Source: Aplidium turbinatum
Lineage: Eukaryota > Chordata > Ascidiacea > Aplousobranchia > Polyclinidae
DNA: 64,000 bases
Direction: 5' to 3'
Assembly (NCBI GenBank): GCA_918807975.1
Contig: OU964925.1
Span: 27,935,608 to 27,999,607 of the forward strand
The notes under the pieces are model-generated. The model worked only from the letters and a program-made list of their open reading frames with translations, searched no databases and had not been told where the DNA came from. Below, one piece after another: positions 10,671 through 23,800 of this stretch (position 1 is its first letter; each line of letters opens with the position of its first letter). A program made the translations under genes and the position numbers.

Positions 10671-11847
10671 TCATACTTTGGCACAAAAGGTTTTTTTATT
10701 AGTCACTTGATGAGGCCTAATTTGTCTCTCTCCGTCTAAAAGGAAAATTTGCATGGCTGCTAAAATTAAATAAGTTCCATATCGACACACCCTCGAGCGA
10801 TCCCAATTGGCGGCGATTCCATAACGTTTTCCCCGCTTGCAGTTTGTCAAATGGTCGAGGCCAAACGCATCTATCATGGCGGCTTCGCGCGTGAAAGCTT
10901 CATGGTCAACAACGTTTTGAAAAATATGTAATGAGACAACACCGTGGTTTTTGTTCCAAATGTCATGAATATGTTGTATTTTTTTGCTTGCCGGCATCTA
11001 AAAACAATATTATTACCTTTCTTCTCACAGCTACAGTATATACAAAAATTAGTCTAGTTGCGACTAAATTTGTAAGATATATAAATTTATTAGAAAATTG
11101 AAGAACTATTGTTTTTCAAACTTACAATTTTCTTTCCAGTTGATAAATCAGTAGCCTATTTGCTGCATGGTACTCAACGATAAATGTCTCCATTTGAGAT
11201 GTGCCATGTGGCGACATCATACCTTGACATTCTGAAGAGCTTCTTTGAAATGAGCGTACGGGCGAGATTTTTTGCCTTTTCCAATGTAGAATATCGCTCC
11301 AGCGAATATCTTCAAAGTTTCGACATCAGAAAAAGATTTAGCGCGTTCTGGAAGATTCTTTGTTACTCTGCTCATAAAAACTAATATTAGACCAGCTGTG
11401 TTTGCACCCCGTACAAGTTGTAAGATCATTATTCCGAACAGAACTGTAAATTTAGAACTTTCTCTACAGAAGTGTTCCTTTCTCAGTGAGTGTTCATTCA
11501 AATAGGATCAATAGAAAAGGTAATTAACACAGTACACACTGTTACAAAATTTCTAGAGTTTGCAAAATTTTTAAAGCTAAAACAATCATCATATTGAACT
11601 GACAGGGCACTGCAGGAACAGTTTAACCAATTATTTTAAGCAACAATTCACAGATATAGGAAACACCTTGGATCTAGCAGAAGGTAGTTGAAGCTATCCT
11701 TTGCTGCCCATCCTCTGTAACATTGGTTGGTGTGTGGATCGTCGAATTCCTTCCTCAACTTGACGTCATCGTCAACCACAGATTTATCCAACGCTTCTCC
11801 AAGTAACACAGTTCTCAGCTCCCGTGAGTAGTTCAACTCAGGTCGAT
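10671..11847 (-). other. ANKLE1: ANKLE1 exons 10-12: GIY-YIG nuclease region
   Basis: Exon 10 (11667-11847) begins after a TCAAG acceptor and ends SFNYLLLDP plus two bases. Exon 11 (11223-11367) restores R and runs VTKNLPERAKSF to IFYIGKGKKSRPYAHFKEALQ, the GIY-YIG core. Exon 12 (10671-10997) carries DIWNKNHGVVSLHIFQNVV, the EAFTREAAM glutamate helix and LTNCKRGKRYG. The family's catalytic tyrosine, arginine, glutamate and asparagine all seem to be present, so an active nuclease is likely. Confidence 0.9.
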
Positions 11848-14800
11848 CTTGATTGGAAAAATTAAACCAGTGGCAACATATAAGTAAAGGTATGCCGCAA
11901 ACTGTGGTGAGGATATGACAGACTAAACAAGCTTGGTGGTGGACAGGTGCTATTCATTAAAGCTGTTTTTGATAATATAAATCCAACCTCGCTGTAATTT
12001 CATGAAACTATACGGTGTTCGTAAGTTTAAAAAAATTAAAGGTAAAGTGGCCTGTAACACGAGTGTCGTTACGGAACAGTTTGGGTGTTGGTCAGGAATA
12101 TTGTCGTTTCTAGCAGTAGGTAAGTGCAACGTTCATCTGATGAATGGGAAAGCATCAGCAGAAACATATATATACTGTAAGTTTTTTATTGCTTCACTGA
12201 CGTTTCGCTCATCATGATAATGCGCATTCTCAGAGCGAATAATATACAAAATAAAATTTACAAAGATATTCTTGTAAATACATAATTATGCTGCAATATG
12301 GTTGCAGGCAAGAAAAAAAAAGATTAAATTGCATCATTTTTTTCAAATAGTGACCAAGAGATGTGTTATACAAACGAACTTATTTTCACATGAGTCAGTT
12401 CAATCATAAAGAACTTAAAATCAATTTCGATCAGCTACTAGCTAGATCGTCTTTAGTTAAGTTTATCATAATTTGAATGGAAAATGAAAAGTACCACAAA
12501 CGACAAACCTTGGGTGGGTTTGGAGGCAATCCCTTGTTCGAACAAGTGAAGCCGTTTCTTGTAAACTTTTCTTCCGTGCCTGATTGGTCCCGGTGTAAAG
12601 CCATGCTTCAGTAAGTTTTGTCTAACAGCATACATCACACATTTCAGTGACTGATACGAAGGCATTAGTCTGATCGTTCAATCACATTCTTCCACAAGTA
12701 AATAAATTTAGGCTTTATTTGAATTTTATTCAAATCAATGTAAGGAAAACAAAGGTTTGGACTGGACATTCTTAAAATATGCACAATATGACGTCATAAA
12801 TGCATAATATTTTTCAAAATTAATAGTTTAAAAGTACAATAAGTAGGTATACAACATCAAATCCACAACAAAATGTATCAACACAAGAGAAATCAATAAA
12901 AGGCCGATCATCAATATACTATACAATCGATTAAATTGGTTCCACAAACCTTAGGATCTTAGCAAGTTCTTATTCAAATAAAATGTATTTATCCATGATA
13001 GAACTTTGTGGGTGTCTAGTTCAGGGTGTTTCAAACTTTGGACTCGCGCTTTTCTTTTGCTAAAGACTTAATGACAGATTCACCTCTACCCGGTTGCGAA
13101 TTTGTAAATTACAGGTGGATAAAAACGATGGGAGAGAATTTGAGTAACAGTTCTCTATTTTTCTCTGAGAAACCTTTTTTCACGCTCTCGTTTTCAGCGG
13201 CAAAACTAAATCAAATTTTTTCAGCTTTGCTCAGAAAAGGTTCAATGCTAGAGTTGCCAGTTTTGTTTAATTTTGTTTTTCAATTTTGAAACTAATCTAG
13301 ATTTTGAAAAAATATTAAATAAAAGTAACAAAAATTAACAGATGTTGGTTTTAACTAGTTCGAATAAGTAAGATTAGAAAATAGAAATGTTTTAACATTA
13401 ATTTTTCTCTGAACATGACATTTCTCTGAACAACAACCGAGCATGACACAGTGTAACCAAAATTAATGACACAATATTTTAATTTATGCTATGCTGAACC
13501 AGCATTTTTTATCAAATGCAGTTTTACAGAAAAATTAGAACATATTTGTTTGCTCAATTGTTGTAGATAGATGATAGGTTACTGGCTTGTTTACATCTTA
13601 GGCTAATGTACAAATGAAAATTATTGAAAAATGAGTGGAATATGCAATTGCCTACTCCATAATGTGGTACCCCAACGGAATATGATCAAAGACTTTAAAC
13701 ATTTTATCTTATGTACCTTTAAACATTTTATCTTGTGTAAGAATTGCATATGTAGTATGTACACATAGTAAACCTTACATGGACTTCACAAACTAAATAG
13801 GCCTATGCCACAGTTAGAACCAATGAGTGTTTGCAAAGATTCTCTCAATCAAAATGGAGATCTGGACAAAAAAAAGTGGTACAGTATCGTCCAATAATTT
13901 ACACAAAGGATCTACAAGTGGATTCTTTCATTACAGTTTTAAAAACGGTATCTCATTATTGTAGCCTATAAGTTTGTCTTTTGCATTGAATGATATTTAA
14001 AACTTTAAAGGCAGTAAAGATCTCATATTTATTACTGCCAGAAATTGGCTGAGCTTGCTTGATTTGAGTCTGCTTTGTACATCTTGTGTTTAATCGTGAA
14101 TACGAAATATTTTACGTTTAATTCAAAATGCAAATTGGTGAAATAACATTCCTACTGCTAAAGTTTGCACTGGGTACATATCTCAATCACTTAAACAATA
14201 AATACTACGGTATTAATACTACAAAAAGTGCTCAATGCCAAGCAAAAAGCCAAGCAGAGCCAATTAAATTTCTATTTGAATAAGGACTTTCTGATGATCC
14301 CCCTTTTAGGTTGAAACGGGCTGTCAAGGGTTTAGAGAGTAATATCTTAATCACTTAATGTCGCGACTGAGTAAGATCTACGAAACAGCGAGATCTACGA
14401 AACAGCGAGCTTACAGGCTATCTTGAAATTGTGTTAACACTTGCAACGGCATTGCATTGTTTCATTCGTTTGCAACAGCTACTTGATAATAATTTGGTTA
14501 GCACTAGCTAGTAGCCACACATGAAATGCGTAACAAACGTTGTATTGTGACGTGTTTACGATACAAACAACTGCAGGTGGTACGACCCAGCAACTTGACT
14601 ATTGACAACATATAATTTTAATTAGACCTGCTTCGACTTACTGCTATAAAATTAGTAAAACTGCATATCAGACATCGCTTATTCAATAAATGAAAACACT
14701 TTTATTTCACATTCTGAGCGATTAGTTTAGAGGTTTTTTTTGTTGATAGGCTTAAGTTGTGTTAACACAATCACAAGGAAACGACAAGCTGTTTTGAGTT

Positions 14801-17800
14801 TTAATATCGAAATTTCATCAACGTTTTAATTCAATTTTATTTTTTCTTGTTGGCGCAAACATGAAAAGAACGTCAAAGTAAACCCAAAGAGTTTGGCACA
14901 AAACATAAGGAAATGATGGCAAAACCAAAGGGGTTTAAAATATGCATCATAAAAGAGTTTTTAAAAATTAATATTTTAAATTTGCACAGCCACCAAACCT
15001 AATTGATCTTGTGCTTTGTTACTCGATTTATGAGGAAATAGAGAGGTTCAAAGCACAGCTAAAGTTGCTAAACTTCATTTTGACATTGTTTCAACAACGC
15101 GAGACGTCGCAACGACATGAAATAATATTTGCAAAAGAGAGTATATAAAGGCGAACTAATGTAACATACAAGAGAAAGCGGAAAAAAAACTCTCTCGATT
15201 TTGTGTCTAGCCTAGGGATGGTTAAAAACGTTTTTATTACTCATCGTTTCTTTTAATCGTTTTTTTTTATCCGTTTTATTTGTTCTTTTTATTAAGCTTG
15301 TGTACTATTTTTTAATTGCTTCATACTATTTTTAATTGCTTCATACATTTTTTCAAGTAACAACTGTTTTCATTTAGCATAACAAAAAACTACAAAATAA
15401 AGTGTTGAATTATTATAGCTGCTGAATAACTTATTATAAATTAATTTGCTGCAGTTTTGACTAAGTTCTGTTACAAGTCATAAGTGTGGTCACATGCTCA
15501 GCAAGTGGTACCAATGAACCACCCAACTTCAAGTCCTACCAATGATGAGGATGAGGACTGTTCGGTCCCAACGGCGAACATGTTAACAATCAAATTCATT
15601 TGTTGTTTGTCTTAATTTCTTTTATTAGTTTGTCTATTTATTTCATTCCTGTCATTTTTTTTATTGCATCGTTTACATAGCATGATATAATGAGTATTAT
15701 GATGTTCTTTAAAGTCTAATTGGTGAATCTACAATCGAGTCGACTGATACAGGTTAACGTATCGATGAAAAAAAGTGAACAGTACCACACTAAATTGACA
15801 AATTCAAGTTCTTTCAATTTAAACGTAATAAACTTGCATTTGCAAATTTTAGAGTGATACTCTACACTTTTTTTGATTATTTTTTCACACTACGCATTAG
15901 GGTGGCCAAAAAAAATTGAAATTTTTTATTTTTGTTTGCACACCCTCTCATTTGAGGAGGATTCATGAAAAAATGACACTGTAAAAATTTGAAGTGAATC
16001 CAACAAGAGGAAGTGCTCTCCCACCGACCTCTAAATTTGCTTTCTTTGGCATAATTTGTCAAAAATCCTTGAATATGTGACGTATATAATTCTTTTTTGA
16101 CTTATCTACATTGCAGTTGCAGCATTTTTGTGTTAACCATTGTTTTACTCTGAAGTTATGATACAATAAGTGTTTCCACATGCAGAAAAACAGAAATAAT
16201 ACACAAAATAGATCACATTAACAAGCGTTTGGTATGAAATTAAATGCACTAAACCTTAGCAAAAACCACATAAAAGTACGTTCACCAGTCACGATCGCAA
16301 CGCTTCAGGTGACAACACATTGCCCAGAAAAAGCAAAAGAAATGTTTGTAAAGAGTCAAGCCATTGATTTTATTTAATGGAGCTGTTGGCATGTTGGCTT
16401 TTACTTGCACTTGTTGGAAGCAGCTCTCTATGGTGCTCGACCACCTGATAGAGGAGCTGGCGTTGTTGTTCATTTTCCATCAGGACTTCATTGAAGTCAG
16501 TAGCTAATTTGACTGCCCAGTGCCCGCTCTGCACAATCATTGACGACTTTGAGATCATGGCATGCAAGAAATAGCAGCCTTCGATTAAATGCCTGCTGCA
16601 CGACAGTGATAGCTTCAGTGTGGATTCTCGTATTACTTGATGTCGTGTCAAAACAAAGTGCAGCTAAATGCTCTGCTACAACTCGTGTATAAAATTCCAC
16701 TACTTTTTGGCCCATTAGTGATCCCGTTCCAACAGGCAGCTTCGGAATGCCAAGCAGTACCTTAACATGCATACCAGAAACTACAATGGCCAAACAATCG
16801 CACTTTGTGCCATTGGCATTAGTCAAATGTTTACCATGAAAATGAGCAACAAGTGGAACTGTTAGTTTAAATTTTTGCCGCACTGCAGCTGTCAGGCTTT
16901 CACGTGAAGTGTTTTGAGCATTCATGACAGAGGAATGTGACATTGTCAATCCATTTATATCAATTCCAGCTGCAGCAAGAGCAGGAGTGACGATCATCAT
17001 TGCTTGACGACTTGATGTTATAGTTTTGTTCAGTGCTGCATTAAACAGTGGAATGTGGATTATCGATAATGCAGCGTTTTGGTAATGGCTGCTCCTACTG
17101 GGTTTTCTTTTGTTTTGGTGTTATTTGGATTTACGGTGCAAACAGTGGGTCACTGGAAGAATCTTCATCATCTGCTGATCATTTTCAGATGAGAAAGCAG
17201 CAGCACTTGATGGTACTGGATCAATGTGATTTCTGTTGCGTCTCTGTTCATCATCTTTGCGCTTTCTATACTTTGCAGCATCTTGCCGATGCATTGGGTC
17301 CTTTGTTGTCATCAGTATCTGTCATGCACCACATTGGTCTATCAAAAACTGGCAGTCTTCTGGTATTGTTGTGCGGCATTCCCAGTTAGCATGTGCAATA
17401 TCAAATAATGCACTTAAGCTCTGGGTGAAGTCAGCTTCTGAGGTCAGCTAGGAAGCTGAATTTCGCCTCCCTTTGTGCTGTGATTCTCTTATATGCTCTT
17501 GATGGATGCGTTTTGGTAACAACGTGAGTCTTTGCAGTAGTAGCGATATTAGCTTTCACTCACAAGAACTGCAAGCTTTGTTTTGTTTGTTTTTCATATC
17601 TTTATCCTGCATTGCGGGAAAGCGGACTTGAGCGCTATGCATCGGTGTACGCCTTCCGACTTACACCTGACCCACGCTGCAGCCGACGGCAATGTCTGTT
17701 TCCGGTTGTCTACTCTACTTACGACTTAAATTTGGTACTACCCATTACTCGAAATCGATCACTGGATAGAGGCAATTATCGTAAAGTTTCTTGGCCAGAA

Positions 17801-20800
17801 AAACAACAGCAAGTGCGGGTGGCTGGAGTCGAACATGCAGGCTCTCGACTGCGAGCCCAATGCGCTAACCACTCGGCCACTGCTGTCGACGTTCAGGCAA
17901 GCGGCAGTGTAACCTTATTGATCTTCATCTCGTAGTAGAAGTGGTGAAGAACCACACCCCATACAGGCAGCTGACATGGCCCCTCAAGAGAGTCAACACT
18001 AGAGAGTGGGTGTCCATTTGTTGACTCTCTTGAGGGCCATGTCAGCTGCCTGCACGGGGTGTGGTTCTTCGACGTCTCTACTATGAGATGAAGGTCAACG
18101 AGATTACACTGCCACTTGCGTGCAGTGCAGTTGCAAATGAAGTAATATTAACTACCATCTATGCCACTTTTTGTTTTGCAGCACCTTCATCAATATCTGC
18201 CTCTACGAATGACCTAGCAATGTTGCAGCTCACAGAGGATTATAAAGAGGTTGACAATGCAATTTCTCAAGTGGTAGAAAAAAGTTGAGGTTGCGCTTGT
18301 GGTACATCAGTGAGGATCTTGCTGCACTGCCTTTATTCAGTGATAATATCATAGATGATGAAAAGAAGGCAATCGTTAATGCTCTTAAGAAAGACCCATT
18401 TCCCGAAGATGTTCGTCGTTTTGCCCCAAACAAAATTGTCAAGTTTCAACGTCTCTCTTTGACACAGTTTGTAACGCAGCGTTCACTTAACCTTTTCAAG
18501 TCACTGCTTCTGTCGACACATGGCGTGATCGTGATGATTATAAAGAAGCATGCAAAGTTTGGCGTCATCTCAAAGCCGTCAATAATTGTGCAGAGCGGGC
18601 ACTCAAATTAGCTACTGACTTCAATGAAGTCCTTACAAAAAATGAACAACAATGCCAGCTCCTCTATCAAGTGGTCGAGCACCACAGAAAGCTGCTTCCA
18701 ACAAGTGCAATAAAGTCAACCAATGGCTTGGCTCTTTACAAACATTTCTCTTGCAATTTCTGGGCAATGTGTTGTCACCTGAAGCGTTGCAATCGTGACT
18801 GGTGAACGTACTTTTATGCGGTTTTCGCTAAAGTTTAGTGCATTTAATTTCATACCAAACGCTTGTTAATGTGATCTATTTTGTGTATTATTTCTGTTTT
18901 TCTGCATGTGGAAACACTGATTGTATCATAAATTCAGAGTAAAACAATGGTTCACAAAAATGCTGCAACTGCAATGTAGATAAGTAAAAAAAGAATTACG
19001 TTACATATTCAAGGATTTTTGACGAATTACGCCAAAGAAAGCAAACTTTGAGATCGGTGGGAGAGCACTTCCTCTTGTCGGATTCACTTCAAATTTTCAC
19101 AGTGTCATTTTTTCATGAATCCTCCTCAAATGAGAGGGTGTGCAAACAAAAATAAAAAATTTCAATTTTTTTTGGCCACCCTACTACGCATCCTTTTGGA
19201 TCATTGGCAGAAGTCAAAAAAGAATTTAATGAAAACTTTAGTGACAAAGTTGTATTTTGGTAACTTGATTATTTCCGAACAAATATTTCAGAAAAGCAAA
19301 AGTACAAATTTTGTTCCAACATTTTAATTTAGACAAATTTGGTGCAAAAAAAAACATTTTTTTTTGATTTTATTAAAAAATACATATTTAAAAAAACGAC
19401 TTGCATCTCTAGTCTAGCCACCTACAGTTTACAAATTCGCTACCCGGTATGTTTGGATAAAAATTTGTGTTATTGTTACGCAATGCAGTATTCCTTGTTA
19501 CGCAATATTCCTGCATAAGTATAGCTCGCTTGAGAAGTGTTGCCCATTGCCCAAGCCATTTTTAGAAAATGGCGTTTGCTTTTATTTTTATCAAAGGTCC
19601 ACTCTCTTTAAAGCCATAACAGGAGGTGTGTGCCGTGGTTAGAAGAGTACCATGCAGGCCCGTCACTTTGGTTTTGGAGAGAGATCAAGATCAATAAGCA
19701 AGCCACAAACTATTTTGCTTTAAAAATTGACGAGTGTTGTTTCTTATGGGAGTTAACACTTACCTTTAGAAAGGGTAGTGTGAAGTAGTGACCATTATAT
19801 TTAGAAAATACAAAGATATAATTAGATATTAATGACCTGTTTTAGCCTGATGCTGCGAGTTTGCTGTGGTAATAGCGAATTGCACTAGCTTTTGGAACAC
19901 AGTTCCCTAGTCAATGGTCATGTGCTATGACGAATAGCACATGTCATAGCACATGACTAGGAAACTATGTTTCGAAAACTAGTGCAATTTGCTATTACCA
20001 CACCAAACTAGCAGCATCAGGCTAAAACAGATCGTTAATATCTATATTGTGAAGTAAGCAACGACCATGCTGCTAAAAGTGAAACACAATCTATTGCACA
20101 AAGATATATATTTGACTAAATACTGTAGCTCATCATCTCCCATGTTCTCTATGCGGGAAGGCAAGCTGGGAGTTTCATCTTGGGAATAGTAGGTACAATT
20201 TACTTCTTCCATTGTGGAACAGTTGGAAACCATCTGCATGTAATAGCAACATAAATAAACACTTTCGATGGAATTCTGAAGGCATCATTTAAATAAGAAA
20301 TATCTACTTTCAATACGCATATTGTTCGTAGTCAAGTAGTCACGAGCTCAACTTAGCAAGTTCCCAACAGAGCAAACTTGTTATTCGTCGATAGTTATCG
20401 GAAAGACATGATTGGTCTAGCAAAGGTGATGGCTTCCGCTGGCTTCTAAGCATACTCGGTGGGTTTTAAAATTTACGGGCCATCTTAAACAAGTGCTTGT
20501 GTTCTACCGATTTTTTGAGACTTACTGTTAAAGCTTGAATGGCAAAATTTCATATGGACTGTATTACAGGCATAGTGAAATGTAGAAAGTATAATAGCCC
20601 GAAAAAACCATGACTTTGGTTCGGAAAAATATTGCATGGCTGTTTTTATTACCTTTGTGGACATTGAAAGAGTGGACCAGAAAACGCTAAGAAAAAATAA
20701 GTATTATAATTTTAACCAAGCAGGTTCATTGCTGTTGAAACAGCCACTTTCAACTGACACTTTGGTGAGTTTTCTATGATTACTATCACTTTGCAAAGAC

Positions 20801-23800
20801 ACAAGAAAAAATTAAACATCTAATTTTAAGTAACAGCTTCTCAGCAAACTGCAAAAAACACTTTTAAACCTACCTTCCAATCATAGAGAATGGTTGTGTC
20901 ATTTAAAGAATTGTCGATAGAACAAGAAAGTTGTAAAGGAACTGTAATGTTTCCTTCTTCAATGGACAATACACTAAAAAAGGTTATGTTTAGTTGTTTA
21001 CTTAATGGGTTTGTTCACAATAAAACGCTTACTTTTAGGCACGAGTGTGACACCGAAATATCTTTATAACAAAAAAAACAAAAAAATTAAATCATAAATA
21101 AAATTAAAAATACCTTGTTGAAGGAGAACTTGCAAATTCTATCAATGAATAACCATTTGTCTCGTACACAACTCTTCCTGAATCTAAAGATAATGAAAAA
21201 ATCTAAGACTCTAAAGTATTGAAGTATACATATGTACTACACAATACACATGCAATGGGGATGCGACTAGCGTGATAAATACCAAACAATTGCAATTTGA
21301 ATAGCAAATTTTTAACATTTTCAAAATGCAGTCATTAAATTTAATATAAAAAGCAGAGATAAATATATACTTTGATTTATAGGATAGATTTACAATGCAT
21401 GCAAAATGCAATTATGCATTCACGTGAAAAAGGGTGCTGCGTTGCTGGTTGCTAAGCTTACTAAATGTAGCAAGATCAGACTTTTTTTTCTGGCAATAGT
21501 TGAAACAATCATCTGATGATCATCTGATGAACAAGCTCACTTACTAAACTTTCCGTAAGTAATTATAACTCTTTCTGTATTTCATCTTAATAATTAATGC
21601 ATGTATCAAACAATAGATTCTGTGTGATGTGAGATAAAACTCTAAAACAATCATAATGACAACCTATATAATATTTTATTATCTTCACTGCATTATTTTT
21701 AAGAAAGTTGTTCAATTTTGTCGATATTTTACCTTCATTTTCATGACCAATTGATCCAGACGAGGAAGTATTGCATGATAACAGGGTATCTTGCATAGGG
21801 CTCAAAGATTGCTGATCGTAAAGATGATTTTTGTTCTGGCCATCATCAGTTAAATCCAACAAATTTGAGTGAACTTCTCCAGTAGGTCTTTCAGCAGACA
21901 AATCTCCAAGAATACCCCTGCCCTTTGTAGCTTGACAGTTCAAAGATAATTTAGAAAGATTTTTTTCAACAGATCCTTCAACAGGTACAGTTGAGTCAGC
22001 AAAAGTAAAATCGCTTTCCTCCTGACTTGCCCAATCAACAACTCGATTACATGAATTTGAATCACATACCGATGTAAATTGTTTGCATGGTTGCATGTTT
22101 GAAAATTGTCCAGTTTTCTCAACTGACTCATTAATGGGTACAGTCGATTCAGCAAAAGTAAAATCACTTTCCTCCTGACTTGCCCGATCTACAACTCGAT
22201 CACATGAATTTGAATCGTACACTGATGTAAATTGTTTGTTTGTTGAAAATTGTCCAGTTTTCTCAATAGACCCTTCAATGGGTATAGTTGAGTTGGCAAA
22301 AGTGAAGTCACTTTCTTCCCGACTTGCCCGATCAACAGCTTGATCGCATGCATTTAAATTGTACTCTGATGAAAAGCGTTTGCATGGTTGTATGTTTAAC
22401 ATATGATCAGTTGTCTCAGTTGACTCTCCAATGGGAATAGTCGAGTCAGCAAAAGCAATGTCATTTTCTCCAGAGTGAGTTTCAGTGGTTTGATTAGAAG
22501 AGTTACTTTGGGAAACAGATTGACATGCGTTATAGCTAGAAATGTTTTGTTCAGTGCAAAAAAGCTGTCTACGCACATTATTAGAGGAAGACTCGAGATC
22601 TCCATAAAGATCAGGATCAGATTTTCCTTCCCAAGGCATTGTCTGATTTCCATGCGACAACATTTTTATTGTTTGATTTAAACTTACTCGTTTGTTCTCA
22701 CTTGATTTGAGAACAAAAAAGCAATTGTCCGGAGAGGTAGCATCCAATGCACAGTTGCGCACAACTCTGCTACCTGGCTTAATAGGAGTGACATTATAGT
22801 CAGAATGTTCTTTCAGAGGCGGTCCTTTTGAATAATTACCACGTTGACAAAACGTATTGTTTTCTTTTTGCGAAGAAATTCTTTGGATATTTTCAGTGCA
22901 AGGTCTGTGCATTAGGTGATGACTGGAGTAGATTGGTTGTACAAATTGAACTGAGTTGTCACACTCTACTTTACTATCCAATGATGAGTTGTCTGCAATA
23001 TAAAGTTTTATCATAATACAAATAAAAAGTGATAATATTGATATTCACTTCAGTAAACTTTTAATGCTAGAGTAAAAACGACGTACCATTATCACTTTAA
23101 CCAATCTGTTGCAAAATAACATTGCGTAATACTAATAGTTGATTCGTACACTCATCGTACAGTAGTGATAGGACTACTAAATAAGACAAAACATAAGATT
23201 TACAAATAATACCTTCCCTTCTTTCCATCGCATCAGCAATGTGTTCTTCAAGAATAGATTTGCAGAAGTCATTGTCTTGAGAAAACCTTAAAATGATTTA
23301 TTGATTTTAAAAGATATTTTAATGCGATGAACCAATTCAACACATCCTGAGAAAAGTCTGTGACTACGTGATTCATGGTGTGAAGAAGAGGAAAGGATAA
23401 CAATTAAATTTCACTTGTAGCACTGTGAGATTATGACATTCAATAACCATCAATTAGTTAGGCTATTGAAGATATGATGGAAGAAAAGAAGTGCAGAAGG
23501 AGACAAACTTGGGGAGATGATATAAAACAGTGGACTGACTTGTCACGGAATGGCTCGTTTCGGTGAGTCCGATTCGGTGAGTCTGATTCGGTGAGTCCGA
23601 TCCCTTAACGGGGGATTTTTTCAATTTTTTTTTTTAATTATTGGGTACCGTAGCCTAATTATCATTGCCGTTTTAGGGTTAGGGGTTTGGGGTTAAGGTT
23701 AGGGGTTAGAGGTTAGGAACTCACCGAATCGGACTCACCGAATCGGACTCACCGAATAGTAGCAGACCCGACTTGTCAAGCATTGGAGAAGCAAAAAGAG

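Larger units (their letters stand above)
15898..19183. mobile_element. Palindromic composite DNA transposon (TAGGGTGG group)
   Basis: The TIRs start TAGGGTGGCCAAAAAAAATTG and are flanked by the exact 8-bp duplication ctacgcat (15890-15897, 19184-19191). The outer ~650 bp on each side are near-identical inverted copies, each carrying the same C-terminal transposase segment (KLATDFNEVL...LLYQVVEHH) pointing outward. The centre is a second inverted repeat (about 17888-17992 and 18013-18120). The unit therefore looks like two head-to-head copies of one transposon that moved as a single block. A SINE lies at 17597-17886. Confidence 0.85.
15213..19411. mobile_element. hAT-like element (TAGGGATG ends) containing another transposon
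   Basis: The ends TAGGGATGGTTAAAAACG and CGACTTGCATCTCTA are imperfect inverted repeats flanked by the exact 8-bp duplication gtctagcc (15205-15212 and 19412-19419). Nearly the whole interior is a later insertion at 15898-19183. No transposase of its own is visible. Confidence 0.7.
12670..20123. other. ANKLE1 intron 8 (7.5 kb), mostly transposon-derived
   Basis: From 12670 to about 15200 it is AT-rich without recognisable genes; a 17-bp direct duplication (agatctacgaaacagcg) lies at about 14376-14409. It then holds the nested element block 15213-19411 and a palindromic MITE at 19845-20045. None of the short ORFs here looks like host coding sequence. Confidence 0.6.

Noticed and set aside
13026-13289. 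87-codon ORF in ANKLE1 intron 8
   Set aside because: Composition is Phe/Ser-rich as expected of AT-rich noncoding DNA, with no family match and no splice context.
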